Below are positions 1-8,235 of a stretch of 14,338 bases of DNA, piece after piece (within the stretch, counting starts at the first letter, position 1; every line of letters begins with the position of its first letter). The position numbers were made by a program, and so were the translations under genes. Location of the stretch: NCBI GenBank assembly GCA_004524425.1, contig SDNN01000057.1, forward strand, positions 1 through 14,338. Direction: 5' to 3'. This stretch comes from Promethearchaeota archaeon. GTDB lineage: Archaea > Asgardarchaeota > Lokiarchaeia > Sigynarchaeales > SOKP01. The notes under the pieces are model-generated. The model was not told the DNA's origin and made no database searches. It was given only the letters and a program-made list of their open reading frames with translations.

Positions 1-120
1 AGCAGTTACATATGCCAAGAAGCCCCACTTTTCTCCAGGTCTAAACCAATCATAAAATAGGAAGATTCCATAAATTATGAAAAAAGTTGTAGCTACTATA
101 ATTGAACCTAAATCCGCCAT
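1..120 (-). CDS. Membrane protein, N-terminal fragment (cut by left window edge)
   Basis: An ATG at 118-120 (minus strand) opens a frame of 40 codons that runs without a stop to base 1, so only the N-terminus is visible. The peptide begins MADLGSIIVATTF and has one clear hydrophobic segment, about residues 5-23, followed by FYDWFRPGEKWG. This is the pattern of a membrane helix followed by an aromatic and basic interfacial stretch. The gene lies 109 bp downstream of the degenerate phosphohexomutase on the same strand, with an AT-rich, promoter-like spacer between them. No family is recognised. The main support is the uninterrupted, strongly hydrophobic reading in AT-rich DNA; the rest of the gene is outside the window. 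Confidence 0.6.
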   Translation of the reverse strand, partial: MADLGSIIVATTFFIIYGIFLFYDWFRPGEKWGFLAYVTA

Positions 121-229
121 CTAATCAACTTTTTTTTGTTGTTATAATAATAATATTAATCTTATTATATTAAATAACTTCAAGGTATTTTAAATTTTTA
201 ATTAAAGAATGAATATTACTTGCAGAAAA

Positions 230-1621
230 TTATTTCATTTCATTAATAATTTTCTCAAGGTCTGCTACCATTTTTTTTGCTTGATTAATATCTTCGGATT
301 CTCCCGATAAGAGAACCGCATTTCTATATAATGAAAGTTTAACGCTTGTCCATGCTTTCTTCTCATCGTTGATAACCTTTAATTCATTGATGATATCGTG
401 GTAGTTGTATCCATTACGCTCGACGGTCTTCCTTAAATCATTATGGAAATTTTCCATAACCTCAGGTAATAAGCTTAAAGTCTTGTTAACTTTTATTCCT
501 TTGGGAAAACCTCTGGTTAATGAACTCAATAAATCATCTTGTTTGGTCATGATTTCTAGAATCTTTAATAAGATGAAATTCCCATCAGAATAAGGTGCAT
601 ATTGAGGAAAATAAAATTTCAACGTATCTGCAGCTCCAAAGCATGCTCTTTCTTCCCTTAATTTTCTTGAAATCTCTCCAGGATAATTTTCAACCTCTTT
701 AAGGGGATAGCCATTCTCATCAATAAATTCTTTAACGATGGGAGATAAGGAAGGCGTGGAAATAATCGTAGTACCCTTTGAATTTAAGATCCGCTGTTCA
801 TAAGACACGAATAACATGAGCAAATCTTCATAGCTCACTTCTAGGCCATTTTCATCGAGTATCAATATTCTAGAGCCATCAACATCAAAGCACACTCCCA
901 ATTGGCTGTTAGATGCCTTAACGATGTCTGCAGTATTCCTGATTGTATTTATATTGGGGACGGGTGAACTTCTTTCTCTATAATGAGTATTCAATGCTAT
1001 TACTTCTACTCCAATTTCATTGAGCAAAAGTGGCGTAATCTTCCCGCTAGGAGCATACGAACAGTCAATGACTATTTTAAGCCCTGCTTTTTTAATTTTC
1101 TTTTTATCAACGAATTGTTGGAGGGACTTGATGTATATTTCTTCAGTCTGAGGAATGGCCGTAATGTGACCTATTTCATTGGGATCCACTCGTCTGATCG
1201 TGTCAGGATAGTTATTGTACGCTTCAATGATTTTTTGAATCTCTCCAGGTGATAATTCTATTCCTCCCGCATCAATGAATCTCACTCCCACTTCATCAGA
1301 ATATAGATGTCCTGCTGAGAAATAAACACCTCCACTTGCCCCAAATCTTCTAATTGTAAATTGCAATAAAGGATACGTGCAATCTGATAAATTTAATAAA
1401 TTTACACCGGTACTCATGAGTCCTGAGGTGTATCCTCTTTTTAACATGCGGCTATCATTATGATAATCGCGACCCATGACAACGGATTCATTTGGATTGA
1501 AATTACTGCCGTGAATTGAACCTATGGAACTGCTTATCTCTGGAGTGAATACGTAATTCGCTCTGCCCACAATTCGACCATTCTTGTACAAGTCCTTTAA
1601 AGTATGAACTGTTTGCACCAT
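230..1621 (-). CDS. Degenerate alpha-D-phosphohexomutase (PMM/PGM-like), probable pseudoenzyme
   Basis: The 463-residue protein has the usual length and four-domain layout of phosphomannomutase/phosphoglucomutase enzymes. Conserved-looking landmarks are GRDYHNDS (50-57), the GLMSTGVN stretch (67-74), GGVYFSAGH (97-105), FDVDGSR (245-251) and SDGNFILLKILE (345-356). The residues that do the chemistry are missing. The catalytic TASHNP serine is Gly104, the third Asp of the DxDxDR metal loop is Ser250, the GExSGH sugar loop reads GAADT (329-333), and no RxSGTEP phosphate loop is visible in the last 60 residues. The sequence most resembles the mutase-like half of fused nucleotidyltransferase/mutase proteins I recall from cyanobacteria. 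It is probably a structural or regulatory partner of the nucleotidyltransferase at 5478-6629 (inference). The ATG start fits a TATA-like box about 24 nt upstream, so the transcript may be leaderless. Confidence 0.85.
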   Translation of the reverse strand: MVQTVHTLKDLYKNGRIVGRANYVFTPEISSSIGSIHGSNFNPNESVVMGRDYHNDSRMLKRGYTSGLMSTGVNLLNLSDCTYPLLQFTIRRFGASGGVYFSAGHLYSDEVGVRFIDAGGIELSPGEIQKIIEAYNNYPDTIRRVDPNEIGHITAIPQTEEIYIKSLQQFVDKKKIKKAGLKIVIDCSYAPSGKITPLLLNEIGVEVIALNTHYRERSSPVPNINTIRNTADIVKASNSQLGVCFDVDGSRILILDENGLEVSYEDLLMLFVSYEQRILNSKGTTIISTPSLSPIVKEFIDENGYPLKEVENYPGEISRKLREERACFGAADTLKFYFPQYAPYSDGNFILLKILEIMTKQDDLLSSLTRGFPKGIKVNKTLSLLPEVMENFHNDLRKTVERNGYNYHDIINELKVINDEKKAWTSVKLSLYRNAVLLSGESEDINQAKKMVADLEKIINEMK

Positions 1622-1640
1622 TGAACTGGAAATTCTTTGA

Positions 1641-1650
1641 TTTAAAATGT
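1641..1650 (-). promoter_or_regulatory. TATA-like box of the mutase-like gene
   Basis: On the minus strand this reads ACATTTTAAA, centred about 24 nt before the ATG at 1621. That is the spacing expected if transcription starts at or next to the start codon, giving a leaderless mRNA, which is common in archaea. The absence of a Shine-Dalgarno motif fits. Confidence 0.4.
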
Positions 1651-1929
1651 ATTGAATTGATTAACTAATGATGTATTTCTAATTAGCATATATATTTTTT
1701 ATGATTATTAAAACTATACGAATGCTTAACACTATTTAAAGTATGTATATTTAGATATAAAATCCAAGCTTTTAGTTTATACATTTATTTTTATCCGATG
1801 AATACAAGCAATATAAAAGCAAACAACTGAATTTACGTTTTAATTTTGCTGGTCTTAAAAAGAAGGGATTAAAGATGAGATGTTCATCAAGAGTGGAAAT
1901 TAATACTTATCATGATATTTCCATCAATG

Positions 1930-1944
1930 ATTAATTAAATTAAT
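1930..1944. repeat. AT-only palindrome upstream of the GH13 promoter
   Basis: ATTAATT-A-AATTAAT is a perfect 7-bp inverted repeat around one central base, 17 bp upstream of the TATA-like box at 1961-1970. It could be an operator. Because it contains only A and T in a very AT-rich spacer, chance is a serious alternative. Confidence 0.3.
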
Positions 1945-1960
1945 GATCGCCTCTTTATTA

Positions 1961-1970
1961 TTATATTTAA
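1961..1970 (+). promoter_or_regulatory. TATA-like box of the GH13 gene
   Basis: TTATATTTAA lies 46-55 nt before the ATG at 2016. This predicts a transcription start around 1990 and a short leader of roughly 25 nt. That leader has no clear Shine-Dalgarno motif. Confidence 0.4.
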
Positions 1971-2015
1971 ATGGTTTTAATCTGCTAATTAAATCAAACC
2001 GGGTCTGACAATAAC

Positions 2016-5000
2016 ATGAAAATTTCTAGAGACGCGAGAAATAAGTATGTTTTTGAAGGTTTTGAATTTTCTCGAAAAGGGGATATAATTTTTAATGGAG
2101 ATATTCGTAAAGTGAGATCTTTTGTTAAAATTCTAAATGATAAAAAAGACCTCATTAATTATCCCGAAATGGCCATAAAGATTGGTAAATTTAACGGCAT
2201 GGCGTTGACTTTTGAAATATATAGTTATTTGATTAAATTATACAAGGAAAAAACAGGACAATCTTCTTTGAACAAGGAATTATTTGATTACCTGAAACAA
2301 AAAATAGGCCAAGAGGAACTCATCGAAGCAACTCGTAATTTAGTAAAAGAATTTCCACCTAATAATGTATATAAAGAAAATAAAGATATTGATGAATTTT
2401 TACAGGAAAAATCAACTCAATTTGATAATGTCGTTTTATTCCAAGATGAATTTATTAAACTTTGGTTGGGCAATGAAAATCCTGCATTCACGCCCTATTT
2501 AGAGCTATATGATGATGAGGCTTTAGAAAAAAAAACTCAATATCATGAAATCATGGAAGAAATTAATAATTTTTTTGAAGAAAGGCCAAAATTTGGTCCT
2601 AAAAATCAAAATTTCATGGAATTGCTAAGAGCACCCATTAAAAAATATCCCCATTCAATCCGAGAACAATTAGAATACATGAGTGAAAACTGGGCATCTT
2701 TATTAGATAAATATCTCATACGATTACTAGTAGCTCTTGATATAATTCGCGAAGAAGAGATGATGCGAGGCCTTGGACCAGGTAAGGCGAAGATCTATGA
2801 ATATGATTTATTGGGGAGAGAGAATTATACACCAGATAAAGACTGGATGCCTAAAGTTATAATGATAGCTAAAAATGTCTATGTTTGGATGGACCAACTT
2901 TCAAAAAAATATAAGAGATCAATTTCAAAACTCCATGAAATACCCAATGAAGAATTAGATCAATTAAGAGATTGGGGGTTTAATGCACTTTGGCTTATTG
3001 GTTTGTGGGAAAGATCTAAGGCGTCAAAAACAATAAAGCGCTGGTGTGGTAACCCAGAAGCAGAAGCTAGTGCCTATTCACTATATGATTACGTGATTTC
3101 TCATGATTTAGGAGGTCACGATTCTTTCATGAACTTAAAAGAAAGAGCATGGGCACGTGGTATTCGGCTTGCAAGTGACATGGTACCTAATCACATGGGG
3201 ATTGTTTCAAAATGGACCATTGAGCATCCGGATTGGTTTATTTCTTTACCATATCCTCCTTTTCCCTCTTACAGTTATTCAGGAGATAATTTATCTGGGG
3301 ATTCTAATATAGGAATTTACCTGGAAGATAAGTATTTTTCAAGAAATGATGCTGCAGTGACTTTTAAGCACGTTGATTTTAGAAGCGGTCAGACAAGATA
3401 TATTTATCACGGAAATGATGGGACAAGCTTCCCTTGGAATGATACGGCACAGTTAAATTTTCTGATCCCTGAAGTAAGGGAGGCAGTAATACAAACTATT
3501 TTACACGTGTCTAAATTGGTTCCCATCATTCGCTTTGATGCTGCAATGACCTTAACCCGAAAACATTATCAGAGACTATGGTTTCCTGAGCCTGGCACTG
3601 GAGGGGCTATACCATCAAGAGCAGAACATGGGATGGCCAGGGAGAATTTCTTAAAGGCAATGCCTAAAGAATTCTGGAGAGAAGTAGTTGACAGAATTAA
3701 CGAGCAAAATCCTGATACCTTATTATTGGCAGAAGCTTTTTGGCTGCTGGAAGGATTCTTTGTAAGAACGCTTGGAATGCATCGTGTTTATAATTCGGCA
3801 TTCATGAACATGGTCCGCGATGAAGATAATGCCAAATATCGCGCTGTCATGAAAAATACTTTGGAATTTGATCCTAAAATTTTAAAGAGATTTGTCAATT
3901 TCATGAATAATCCGGATGAAGAAACAGCTGTGAAACAATTTGGAAATGGAGAAAAATATTTTGGCATTTGTGCAATGATGGTAACCCTACCTGGATTACC
4001 CATGTTTGGCCATGGTCAAATTGAAGGATTTCATGAGAAATATGGCATGGAATATCGACGTTCATATTGGGACGAAGAACCAGACTGGGGACTGCTTCAT
4101 CATCATGAAAAGACTATATTTCCCATTATGAAAAAACGCTATCTATTTGCTGATGTGAAGAATTTTTTACTATATGACTTTTGGACGGGCAATTTTGTGA
4201 ATGAAGATGTATTTGCTTATTCAAATGGAGTTTTTGATGAACGAGCTTTAGTTATATACCATAATAAGTATTCTGAGACTAAAGGTTTCATAAAATCTAC
4301 CGTGGGATTCGCTGTTAAAAATGGTGATGATAAGCAGGTGATCCAAAAGACTTTAGCGGAAGGTTTGAACTTACCCTATGAGGGTTATTGCATCTTTAGA
4401 GATTACATGACAGGATTAGAATACCTAAGAAGGAATAAAGAACTTCATGAGGAAGGTTTATACCTAGAACTTCATGCTTATCAAGCATTTGTTTTCATGG
4501 ATTTTAGAATTGTTCAAGATAATGAATTCTTTCATTATGCACAATTACATGATTTATTGGGAGGAAAGGGTGTGAGTAATGTCGATGCTACTCTCCAAGA
4601 GATGATTTATCAACCCTTACATGCACCCTTTCGGGAAATCGTGAATGATAAAGTTTTTAAAAATTTAATTAATCCTCAAGAGAGAGAAGAAACTCTTAAT
4701 AGGATCGGTATTGAATTAAGTAGATTTCTCCAAGAAGTGAAGAACTATTGCGCTAGCAAACGGGATATTGAACCAATTAAAGTGGAAATTTTGAATAAGT
4801 TGGAAAAAACAATCAACATGAAAAAAATAATCGAAAATTTGCAGTTTAATCAAGATATCACAAAATTTTTGAATACAATTCTCCCTAAATCTCCCCTAGA
4901 ACATGGTATTATTTTTACTTGGTGTTTAATCCATCTTTTAGGGAAGGTGCACTCGCAGGAAGATTACGAACAACAAAGTAGAAGCTGGATTGATGAATGG

Positions 5001-5420
5001 TTCCTTTCTAAGCACTTGGAGTCAACATTAGCAAGTTTAGCTAAAAATAAAAATAAAGATTTGACCAAATCAAACCTTCTTATCAAGATTCTTACCGCAA
5101 AACAAGATTTTCTAATAAAAGAAATTTTAAGCGGAGATAATGAAAGTGCTGCCTTGGTATCACTGATAAGTAATCCAGAAGTTCAACGTTATCTGAATAT
5201 TAACAGATATCAAAATATATTGTGGTTCAGCTCAGAAGATTTTGAGAATTTAATGCAGTGGTTATCTTTAATTGTCCTCGTAAATCTTTTAAGTATGAAA
5301 ATTTCAAATCAAAAAATTCACATTGAAAAATCTTTGAATATCATTCAATCTTGGCTAAAAGCGGCTAAAAATTCTCAGTATCAAGTGGAGAAACTGATGG
5401 AAATAACAAGAAGAAGTTGA
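2016..5420 (+). CDS. Large intracellular GH13 alpha-amylase-family protein
   Basis: The 1134-residue protein has a GH13 catalytic barrel at about residues 280-700. All four conserved regions are present: DMVPNH (388-393), IRFDAAM with Arg506 and probable nucleophile Asp508, LLLAEAFW with acid/base Glu573, and NNPDEE with Asp634. Region IV reads NPD instead of the usual NHD. A beta-rich C-domain follows (about 700-845). Both ends carry long, mainly helical extensions (about 1-270 and 850-1134), making the protein roughly twice the length of a simple amylase. No signal peptide is seen, so it should act in the cytoplasm on glycogen-like or other alpha-glucan. It resembles a large, poorly characterised GH13 type that I recall from several bacterial phyla; transglycosylase activity is as likely as hydrolysis. 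It is transcribed divergently from the mutase-like gene and convergently with the nucleotidyltransferase. Confidence 0.88.
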   Translation: MKISRDARNKYVFEGFEFSRKGDIIFNGDIRKVRSFVKILNDKKDLINYPEMAIKIGKFNGMALTFEIYSYLIKLYKEKTGQSSLNKELFDYLKQKIGQEELIEATRNLVKEFPPNNVYKENKDIDEFLQEKSTQFDNVVLFQDEFIKLWLGNENPAFTPYLELYDDEALEKKTQYHEIMEEINNFFEERPKFGPKNQNFMELLRAPIKKYPHSIREQLEYMSENWASLLDKYLIRLLVALDIIREEEMMRGLGPGKAKIYEYDLLGRENYTPDKDWMPKVIMIAKNVYVWMDQLSKKYKRSISKLHEIPNEELDQLRDWGFNALWLIGLWERSKASKTIKRWCGNPEAEASAYSLYDYVISHDLGGHDSFMNLKERAWARGIRLASDMVPNHMGIVSKWTIEHPDWFISLPYPPFPSYSYSGDNLSGDSNIGIYLEDKYFSRNDAAVTFKHVDFRSGQTRYIYHGNDGTSFPWNDTAQLNFLIPEVREAVIQTILHVSKLVPIIRFDAAMTLTRKHYQRLWFPEPGTGGAIPSRAEHGMARENFLKAMPKEFWREVVDRINEQNPDTLLLAEAFWLLEGFFVRTLGMHRVYNSAFMNMVRDEDNAKYRAVMKNTLEFDPKILKRFVNFMNNPDEETAVKQFGNGEKYFGICAMMVTLPGLPMFGHGQIEGFHEKYGMEYRRSYWDEEPDWGLLHHHEKTIFPIMKKRYLFADVKNFLLYDFWTGNFVNEDVFAYSNGVFDERALVIYHNKYSETKGFIKSTVGFAVKNGDDKQVIQKTLAEGLNLPYEGYCIFRDYMTGLEYLRRNKELHEEGLYLELHAYQAFVFMDFRIVQDNEFFHYAQLHDLLGGKGVSNVDATLQEMIYQPLHAPFREIVNDKVFKNLINPQEREETLNRIGIELSRFLQEVKNYCASKRDIEPIKVEILNKLEKTINMKKIIENLQFNQDITKFLNTILPKSPLEHGIIFTWCLIHLLGKVHSQEDYEQQSRSWIDEWFLSKHLESTLASLAKNKNKDLTKSNLLIKILTAKQDFLIKEILSGDNESAALVSLISNPEVQRYLNINRYQNILWFSSEDFENLMQWLSLIVLVNLLSMKISNQKIHIEKSLNIIQSWLKAAKNSQYQVEKLMEITRRS

Positions 5421-5477
5421 GAAAAACAATATTTGATCATTTTGTTCGGCTATTTCCCAAGAAATACCTGGTTCAAA
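5421..5477. other. Short convergent spacer
   Basis: These 57 bp separate the ends of the plus-strand GH13 gene and the minus-strand nucleotidyltransferase gene. There is no clear hairpin terminator. Short T-tracts occur on the plus strand within the overlapping end of the neighbouring gene, so termination signals may overlap coding sequence. Confidence 0.4.
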
Positions 5478-6629
5478 TTAGATTTTTTCTCCTAATTGAG
5501 TGGTCTTATCTTCTAAATTTTTATCACTGCTTATTTTACAGAAAGGAGCAATGATGGACTTGTCTAAGACAACATTATCGCCCACTTCACAATTATTACA
5601 GACTATGGAATCAGTGATATGACATCCACTTCCTATAGATACATCATCCCATATAATAGATCTGTCAATAACCGTATCCTCTCCGATCGAGACGCGATTT
5701 CCTATAGAAGTCAATTCCTTAATGTTAACAAAATCATGCAAGCGAACGTTCTCTCCAAAGGCAGTTGGTTTATCGATCGTGATGTCTTTGCCTGAGTCAA
5801 TTATGCCCATGACGAACACGTTATCATACTCTTGACCATTAGGAGTAATGGGCCAAGCATACTTTCGTAATAGATCCCAGTTTGCCCAGATGTAAGTTTG
5901 AGGATTGCCACAATCTAACCAATAATAGTCCTCTACAAAACCATATAGATCAAAATTATTTTCAAGAAGGTAAGGAAATACTTGACTTCCAAAATCCATT
6001 AAGTCCGTTTCATGAAGGATGTTCGCGATCTCTTTATTAAAACAATAGATTCCCGTATTAATAATGTTGGTATGAAGAAATAAATCGGTTCTCTGTGACA
6101 TGCTGCTTAAATAGAGTTCCATGGGCATGGGTTTTTCTAAGAACAGATAAATCTTCCGGTTCTTATCTAGTAATACCACTCCATATTGAGTTGTATGACT
6201 CTCTACTGTCTTCATTGAAATGGTCGCAATTCCCCCTTTCATCGAATGAAAATCCATGAACTTTCTCATGGGCAAGTTGGTTATGATATCTGCCATGGAA
6301 ACAACTACTTTTTCTGAATCCAACCGATCAGATAATAATCTATAAGCATCAGCAGTACCTTTACTTTCTTGAATCACGCATTCTAATTCTACATCACCCA
6401 ACTTCTCAGGTGTCCATGTTTTTTCTATGTACTTTTTTAATTTATCTCCCATGTAAGCTAATGCCAATATTATGTGTTTTATGTCAGCATATATGAGATG
6501 GGCAATAGAATAATCCACCATGGGCTTATTAGTTACTTTAACAAGGGGTTTAGGAATATCAGCAGTGAGGGGCATCAATCTAGATCCCTTTCCTCCTGCT
6601 AATATGATCGCTGACCAATCTTTTGGCAT
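5478..6629 (-). CDS. Sugar-1-phosphate nucleotidyltransferase with left-handed beta-helix C-terminus
   Basis: This 383-residue enzyme should make an NDP-sugar from a hexose 1-phosphate and an NTP, releasing pyrophosphate, in the cytoplasm. The GT-A type nucleotidyltransferase domain covers about residues 5-250. It shows the nucleotide loop LAGGKGSR (10-17) with Lys27-Pro28, GTA (91-93), the metal site SMAD with Asp114 (usually GD, here AD), FLEKP (163-167), NTG (191-193) and Trp237-Leu-Asp239. Hexapeptide repeats (about 280-370, e.g. VSIGEDTVID) form a left-handed beta-helix. The layout matches GDP-mannose, dTDP-glucose and ADP-glucose pyrophosphorylase-like proteins; the base and sugar cannot be told from sequence. 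In a fused bacterial relative the next domain would be the mutase-like protein encoded at 230-1621. A weak GAGG lies 11 nt before the ATG, and a strong inverted repeat lies 58 bp upstream. Confidence 0.88.
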   Translation of the reverse strand: MPKDWSAIILAGGKGSRLMPLTADIPKPLVKVTNKPMVDYSIAHLIYADIKHIILALAYMGDKLKKYIEKTWTPEKLGDVELECVIQESKGTADAYRLLSDRLDSEKVVVSMADIITNLPMRKFMDFHSMKGGIATISMKTVESHTTQYGVVLLDKNRKIYLFLEKPMPMELYLSSMSQRTDLFLHTNIINTGIYCFNKEIANILHETDLMDFGSQVFPYLLENNFDLYGFVEDYYWLDCGNPQTYIWANWDLLRKYAWPITPNGQEYDNVFVMGIIDSGKDITIDKPTAFGENVRLHDFVNIKELTSIGNRVSIGEDTVIDRSIIWDDVSIGSGCHITDSIVCNNCEVGDNVVLDKSIIAPFCKISSDKNLEDKTTQLGEKI

Positions 6630-6686
6630 TAAATGAGAATCCTCGTATTAATAATTTATTTTAATTCTGGTTTTTTTTAATTCGGC

Positions 6687-6710
6687 AAACCCTTATAATG
6701 ATAAGGGTTT
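6687..6710. repeat. Perfect 10-bp inverted repeat upstream of the nucleotidyltransferase gene
   Basis: AAACCCTTAT (6687-6696) and ATAAGGGTTT (6701-6710) are exact reverse complements separated by AATG. The repeat lies 58 bp before the ATG at 6629 and 207 bp after the stop of the GalT-like gene, so it belongs to the promoter region rather than the upstream gene's end. It has no T-run directly after it on the minus strand, which argues against an intrinsic terminator. An operator is the simplest reading. The surrounding 288-bp spacer (6630-6917) shows no other gene. Confidence 0.6.
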
Positions 6711-6917
6711 TATAATTATTCTAAATCGATTTCTTTTTTATTAAATTCAGTGAGTTAAATAAAATTTCTTTGTTTTAAATATTAGTGATTTCTTTAAATT
6801 TTAACTTAATAGATAAAATGATAATCTATTTAACCTCTTATGCAAAGTATCATGGTATTTATTCTAAATAATGATTTAAGAATGACTCATGTTAAATTAT
6901 GAGCCTTTCGCATGCCA

Positions 6918-8138
6918 TCATCCTGCATTAAGCTCAATGGCATTCCTGATCTCCTTCGCAGCTTCATGAGGCAATTTTCTGGCAACTCTCATGTCATCTG
7001 CCATTTCAGCACCACCGATGATTTCATGGGGAATGATGTCTCCAAACATGTGAAAATCAGCATCATATCCAAAAGGACAACAATTGAATAAAATGTTACG
7101 ATTCTTGTCTATCTCCAAGTTATCTAATGCTAAAAAAATGGTTTTCAAACATTTAGCTAGATCTGCCAGTTGATTTACCTTTAATTGAGTGAATCTTCGG
7201 ATATGCTCACTTGGATGAAATCGAATGTGATAATTCCTTACTGGACTGCCGGTGGTATAAAATGTCCAATACTTGGTATCCAAAATGATTCTATCAGTGT
7301 CCCCATGGGTGGTTTCACATAGACGACAATTATCACCCATTTTCTTGAAAGCTTCGAGATAGCCTTCCAGGCGGCTACCATGACCATCCATGTTCAAATC
7401 TATGTATACCTGACCATGGATGCGCGGTTGTGAACCCCCAACTTTAATTCCAATATTAAAGAATGGCGAGACGGGGATATCATAATAATCCCTATCTATT
7501 GATTCTTGGACGCTATAAAGTATTGCCTCTTTCATTGAGAGAAAAATACTCGCTAAAACTTGTTCGGGGATCAAATTAAAGCACATGGAAGGATAAAAAT
7601 CTCGGGCAATCGTCACTAAATTTATTCCTATTGCTAATTTCAGATGAGAAGGTAACTTTTTTCTAATGTATTGTTGTAACTCGGGATCCACTATCCGGGC
7701 CATGGAAGGATATCTATTAATCAGAGTCACTGCTTTGCATGAATTAGGTAATCTATTGATTCTATGTGGTTTATCCGAAAAGGGCGAATCTCTTCTTTTC
7801 TCATCTTCGGTTATTATTATCGTGAAGCCATCGCCTATTTTTTTTCCATTATCATCATAAGCTGGCTTACCTTCAGTGATCGCCGTAAATACATCCTTGT
7901 ATTGATTCAAGATTTTCTCTCTGCAGTCCTCGATTTTCTTTTCTGCTGTTTCGAAGCCTTTTGGTCTTTTACCGCGTATGGGACTTAGATATGAATAATG
8001 GCCGTAATATCTTTCTTTCTCCTTCCGAAGACCAAATTCCTTGGTACGAATGATCCGAGTGGATAAAGGATCCCATCGCTTTATAGGAACATCAAAAGTA
8101 GATTTAAAGGTATCTTTAGATATGATCCCCCATTCCAT
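6918..8138 (-). CDS. GalT-like (HIT superfamily) hexose-1-phosphate nucleotidyl/uridylyltransferase homologue
   Basis: The 406-residue protein follows the GalT layout. RWDPLS (21-26) matches the family's RYNPLT start, and NRYPSM (141-146) matches the NDFAAL strand. FNIGIKVGGSQPRIHGQ (227-243) matches the catalytic segment ending HPHGQ. CRLC (271-274) is a probable zinc pair. FHMFGDIIPHEIIGGAEM (362-379) followed by PHEAAKEIR matches the C-terminal half. The nucleophilic histidine (His241) and Gln243 are kept, but the first His of HPH, a metal ligand in E. coli GalT, is Arg239. The enzyme probably moves a nucleotidyl group to or from a hexose 1-phosphate. It could be GalT, an ADP-glucose phosphorylase-like enzyme, or a changed activity. 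The next upstream same-strand gene ends 97 bp away. The true start may be 16 codons further upstream (a CTG at 8186). Confidence 0.75.
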   Translation of the reverse strand: MEWGIISKDTFKSTFDVPIKRWDPLSTRIIRTKEFGLRKEKERYYGHYSYLSPIRGKRPKGFETAEKKIEDCREKILNQYKDVFTAITEGKPAYDDNGKKIGDGFTIIITEDEKRRDSPFSDKPHRINRLPNSCKAVTLINRYPSMARIVDPELQQYIRKKLPSHLKLAIGINLVTIARDFYPSMCFNLIPEQVLASIFLSMKEAILYSVQESIDRDYYDIPVSPFFNIGIKVGGSQPRIHGQVYIDLNMDGHGSRLEGYLEAFKKMGDNCRLCETTHGDTDRIILDTKYWTFYTTGSPVRNYHIRFHPSEHIRRFTQLKVNQLADLAKCLKTIFLALDNLEIDKNRNILFNCCPFGYDADFHMFGDIIPHEIIGGAEMADDMRVARKLPHEAAKEIRNAIELNAG

Positions 8139-8192
8139 TAGTTTTGGTTTATATTCTTCATTTAAATATTGTTGTTGATCATCCAGTATTAT

Positions 8193-8198
8193 ATCACC
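8193..8198 (-). promoter_or_regulatory. Shine-Dalgarno-like GGTGAT without a canonical start codon in the right frame
   Basis: On the minus strand GGTGAT, an exact part of the consensus GGAGGTGAT, is followed six bases later by CTG (8186-8184). That CTG is in frame with the GalT-like gene, whose first ATG is 16 codons downstream. An out-of-frame ATG at 8182 gives only six codons. The site therefore raises CTG initiation or a sequencing/frameshift problem at this gene's 5' end. Confidence 0.35.
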
Positions 8199-8235
8199 CT
8201 GAGGAACATGACTATAGTATATAGAGAAAATTAAG

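Larger units (their letters stand above)
1622..2015. other. Divergent intergenic region (394 bp) between mutase-like and GH13 genes
   Basis: No convincing gene is seen here. The longest in-frame ATG reading noticed is about 19 codons (from 1875) and has no ribosome binding site. The stretch holds promoter-like elements for both flanking genes: a TATA-like box on each strand and an AT-rich palindrome. There are also two small inverted repeats, GATGA/TCATC around 1874-1888 and TGGAAAT/ATTTCCA around 1894-1923. Such short repeats are common by chance in DNA this rich in A and T. No tRNA-like or C/D-box RNA could be assembled. Confidence 0.6.

Noticed and set aside
1660..1900. Possible C/D-box guide RNA (ATGATG-like and CTGA-like words)
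   Set aside because: The boxes are not in the order or spacing of an archaeal C/D RNA, and no K-turn pairing could be built.
1875..1934. 19-codon ORF starting MRCSSRVEIN in the divergent spacer
   Set aside because: It is too short, has no ribosome binding site, and overlaps the AT palindrome region.
3788..4003. Minus-strand open frame inside the GH13 gene
   Set aside because: It lies within the catalytic domain coding region, where the plus-strand reading contains conserved GH13 motifs. It is an antisense shadow.
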